This document shows positions 63,197 to 64,000 of a stretch of DNA of 64,000 bases, in pieces. Position 1 is the stretch's first letter; every line of letters begins with the position of its first letter. This DNA is from Buxus sempervirens (Eukaryota > Streptophyta > Magnoliopsida > Buxales > Buxaceae). A model generated the notes under the pieces. The model saw nothing but the letters and a program-made list of their open reading frames with translations. It had not been told where the DNA came from and made no database searches. The stretch is from assembly GCA_947561395.2 (NCBI GenBank), contig OX387184.1, positions 41,282,766-41,346,765 on the forward strand, written 5' to 3'. The position numbers and the translations under genes are program-made.

Positions 63197-63814
63197 TGCT
63201 CAAAATTCTGTAGCCGTGATCGGGGTACAGAACTGCGAGTCAGGGGTGGCCTCAACTTACTCTCCGGTGGCAAGGTTCTGGCGTCAATCGGAGTAAACAG
63301 GGGTCTAAGGTGTCATTGCGACTGAAAGCAGTGAGAGAAGTCCTAGTTTATCCCTCTGGCTACAATGTAGGAGACGGGATAAAGATCACGAGTGATTGAA
63401 ATAACATTATGATAACCGGTTGCGGTTGGATGGATTGTGTCCTCGAGCTCTTCGAGTTTGTACCTTTTATAGCCAACCTTTGACGGTTGCTCAACGTCCC
63501 ACTCTTGCACGATCTTCATGGAGACTAGTCATCCGCTATCTTCTATTCATGAAAGATAACCGTCCAGCCACGATCTCAAAGTAGTTGTTTATTCTCTAAC
63601 GACCGGTGATATGATCCTTTGAACAACATGAAGATGGTTCATCGTATTGGCTTGCGTGGCTTTAACTGAAATCTCGGCCTATATGTATGCTGAGGTAGTC
63701 TATCCGAATAAATAAGTCCTACGTGTGCTTATGACATGGCCTTTTTGTTTGAAGTAGGCCATGTAGATACCACGTGGCCTTCTCTTATTTGTCGGTCTGT
63801 ACAGGGTGTAAACA
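63197..63814 (-). repeat. Element C 5' LTR
   Basis: 618 bp, from TGTTTACACCC (63814) to TTGAGCA (63197) on the minus strand, the same length as the 3' LTR. TATAAAA lies at 63475-63481 and CACGTG near 63774. Confidence 0.88.
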
Positions 63815-64000
63815 CTGATATATGGTAATATTTTAGGAGTAGTTTGTCTTTTTATTTATATAAAAAAGAATCTAAGGAGAACTTAAAACTAAACTAAAAA
63901 ATCCTGAGCATGGGTATAAATATTATAATAGAGGCCCAATTATGTGATTATATGTACAATTAAAAGGGATGAAATGGAAATTGCCCAAATTCTCGATTAC
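63815..64000. other. Unassigned AT-rich flank
   Basis: No ORF or recognised repeat. If C inserted into the CACTA fragment, this should be the continuation of that transposon. Read on the minus strand it is AT-rich and ends TATATCAG next to C, so it could be intron sequence, but this is not proven. Confidence 0.3.

Larger units (their letters stand above)
46014..63814 (-). mobile_element. Element C: Tat-type LTR retrotransposon with two PMD-like antisense genes
   Basis: Two 618 bp LTRs (46014-46631 and 63197-63814) share TG/CA ends. The polypurine tract lies beside the lower LTR, so C runs on the minus strand. Order on that strand: 5' LTR, leader (split by a solo LTR), gag, pro, RT, integrase (to 54906), a small sense ORF, two plus-strand antisense genes, a tandem array, 3' LTR. 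Length is 17.8 kb, or about 16 kb without the inserted solo LTR. The flanking pentamers ACAGC and CTGAT differ, so no target duplication is visible. Pol lacks the RNase H region and the RT site is mutated, so it is not autonomous. Confidence 0.88.

Overview
This window is plant nuclear DNA made almost entirely of nested transposable elements; I see no convincing single-copy host gene and no rRNA or tRNA gene. The plant assignment rests on Ty3/gypsy polyproteins of the Tat lineage (with the extra plant-type RNase H domain), a tRNA-Arg-like primer binding site, plant mobile domain (PMD) genes and CACTA-type transposase debris. The species cannot be told from the sequence.

Layout, with nesting. 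(1) 1-2950: debris of older elements: an LTR-like edge, a DUF4216 piece of a CACTA transposon, and a promoter plus first exon of a minus-strand transposon ORF. (2) Element B, a Tat-lineage LTR retrotransposon on the minus strand, occupies about 2950-44755. Its 3' LTR is split, with one half at 2950-4437 and the other at 28911-29884. (3) Element A, a second Tat element on the plus strand, sits inside that LTR at 4438-28905 with target duplication CTATC. (4) Element D, a 3.3 kb solo LTR on the minus strand, sits inside A's 3' LTR at 24254-27591 with duplication GAACC. (5) B's gag is cut at 44755 by CACTA-like sequence (44756-46013). (6) This abuts element C, a third Tat-type element on the minus strand, 46014-63814, with two 618 bp LTRs. 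(7) A solo LTR of the A family lies inside C at 61062-62867 with duplication GATAG. (8) 63815-64000 is unassigned.

Gene plan of A and B: LTR, primer site, long leader, gag-pro, then pol (RT, gypsy RNase H, plant-type RNase H, integrase) one frame back across a nine-A run. Between pol and the 3' LTR come two genes in antisense. aORF1 has seven exons and encodes an RG-rich / PMD-like / coiled-coil / RG-rich protein. aORF2 has two exons and a DUF7745-like fold plus a coiled coil. The exon structure is the same in A and B, splice phases included. C follows the same plan, but both of its antisense genes are PMD-like, its pol has lost the RNase H region, and its RT active site reads YIDN. All three elements carry stops or frameshifts and look inactive.

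The most striking signal is non-coding. A, B and the solo LTR D each carry short arrays of a family-specific dyad with a fixed 7 nt centre. In A the dyad is CCGTA-N7-TACGG on a 28 bp period. In B it is TATCCGAC-N7-GTCGGATA on a 39 bp period. In D it is GTAGCCGAC-N7-GTCGGCTAC, also on a 39 bp period. Arms are conserved while centres and spacers vary, and in one unit of D both arms have changed together. The arrays lie upstream of the LTR TATA box, in A's leader, and upstream of both antisense genes. This suggests that one element-specific DNA-binding factor, possibly encoded by an antisense gene, controls all transcription units of each element.
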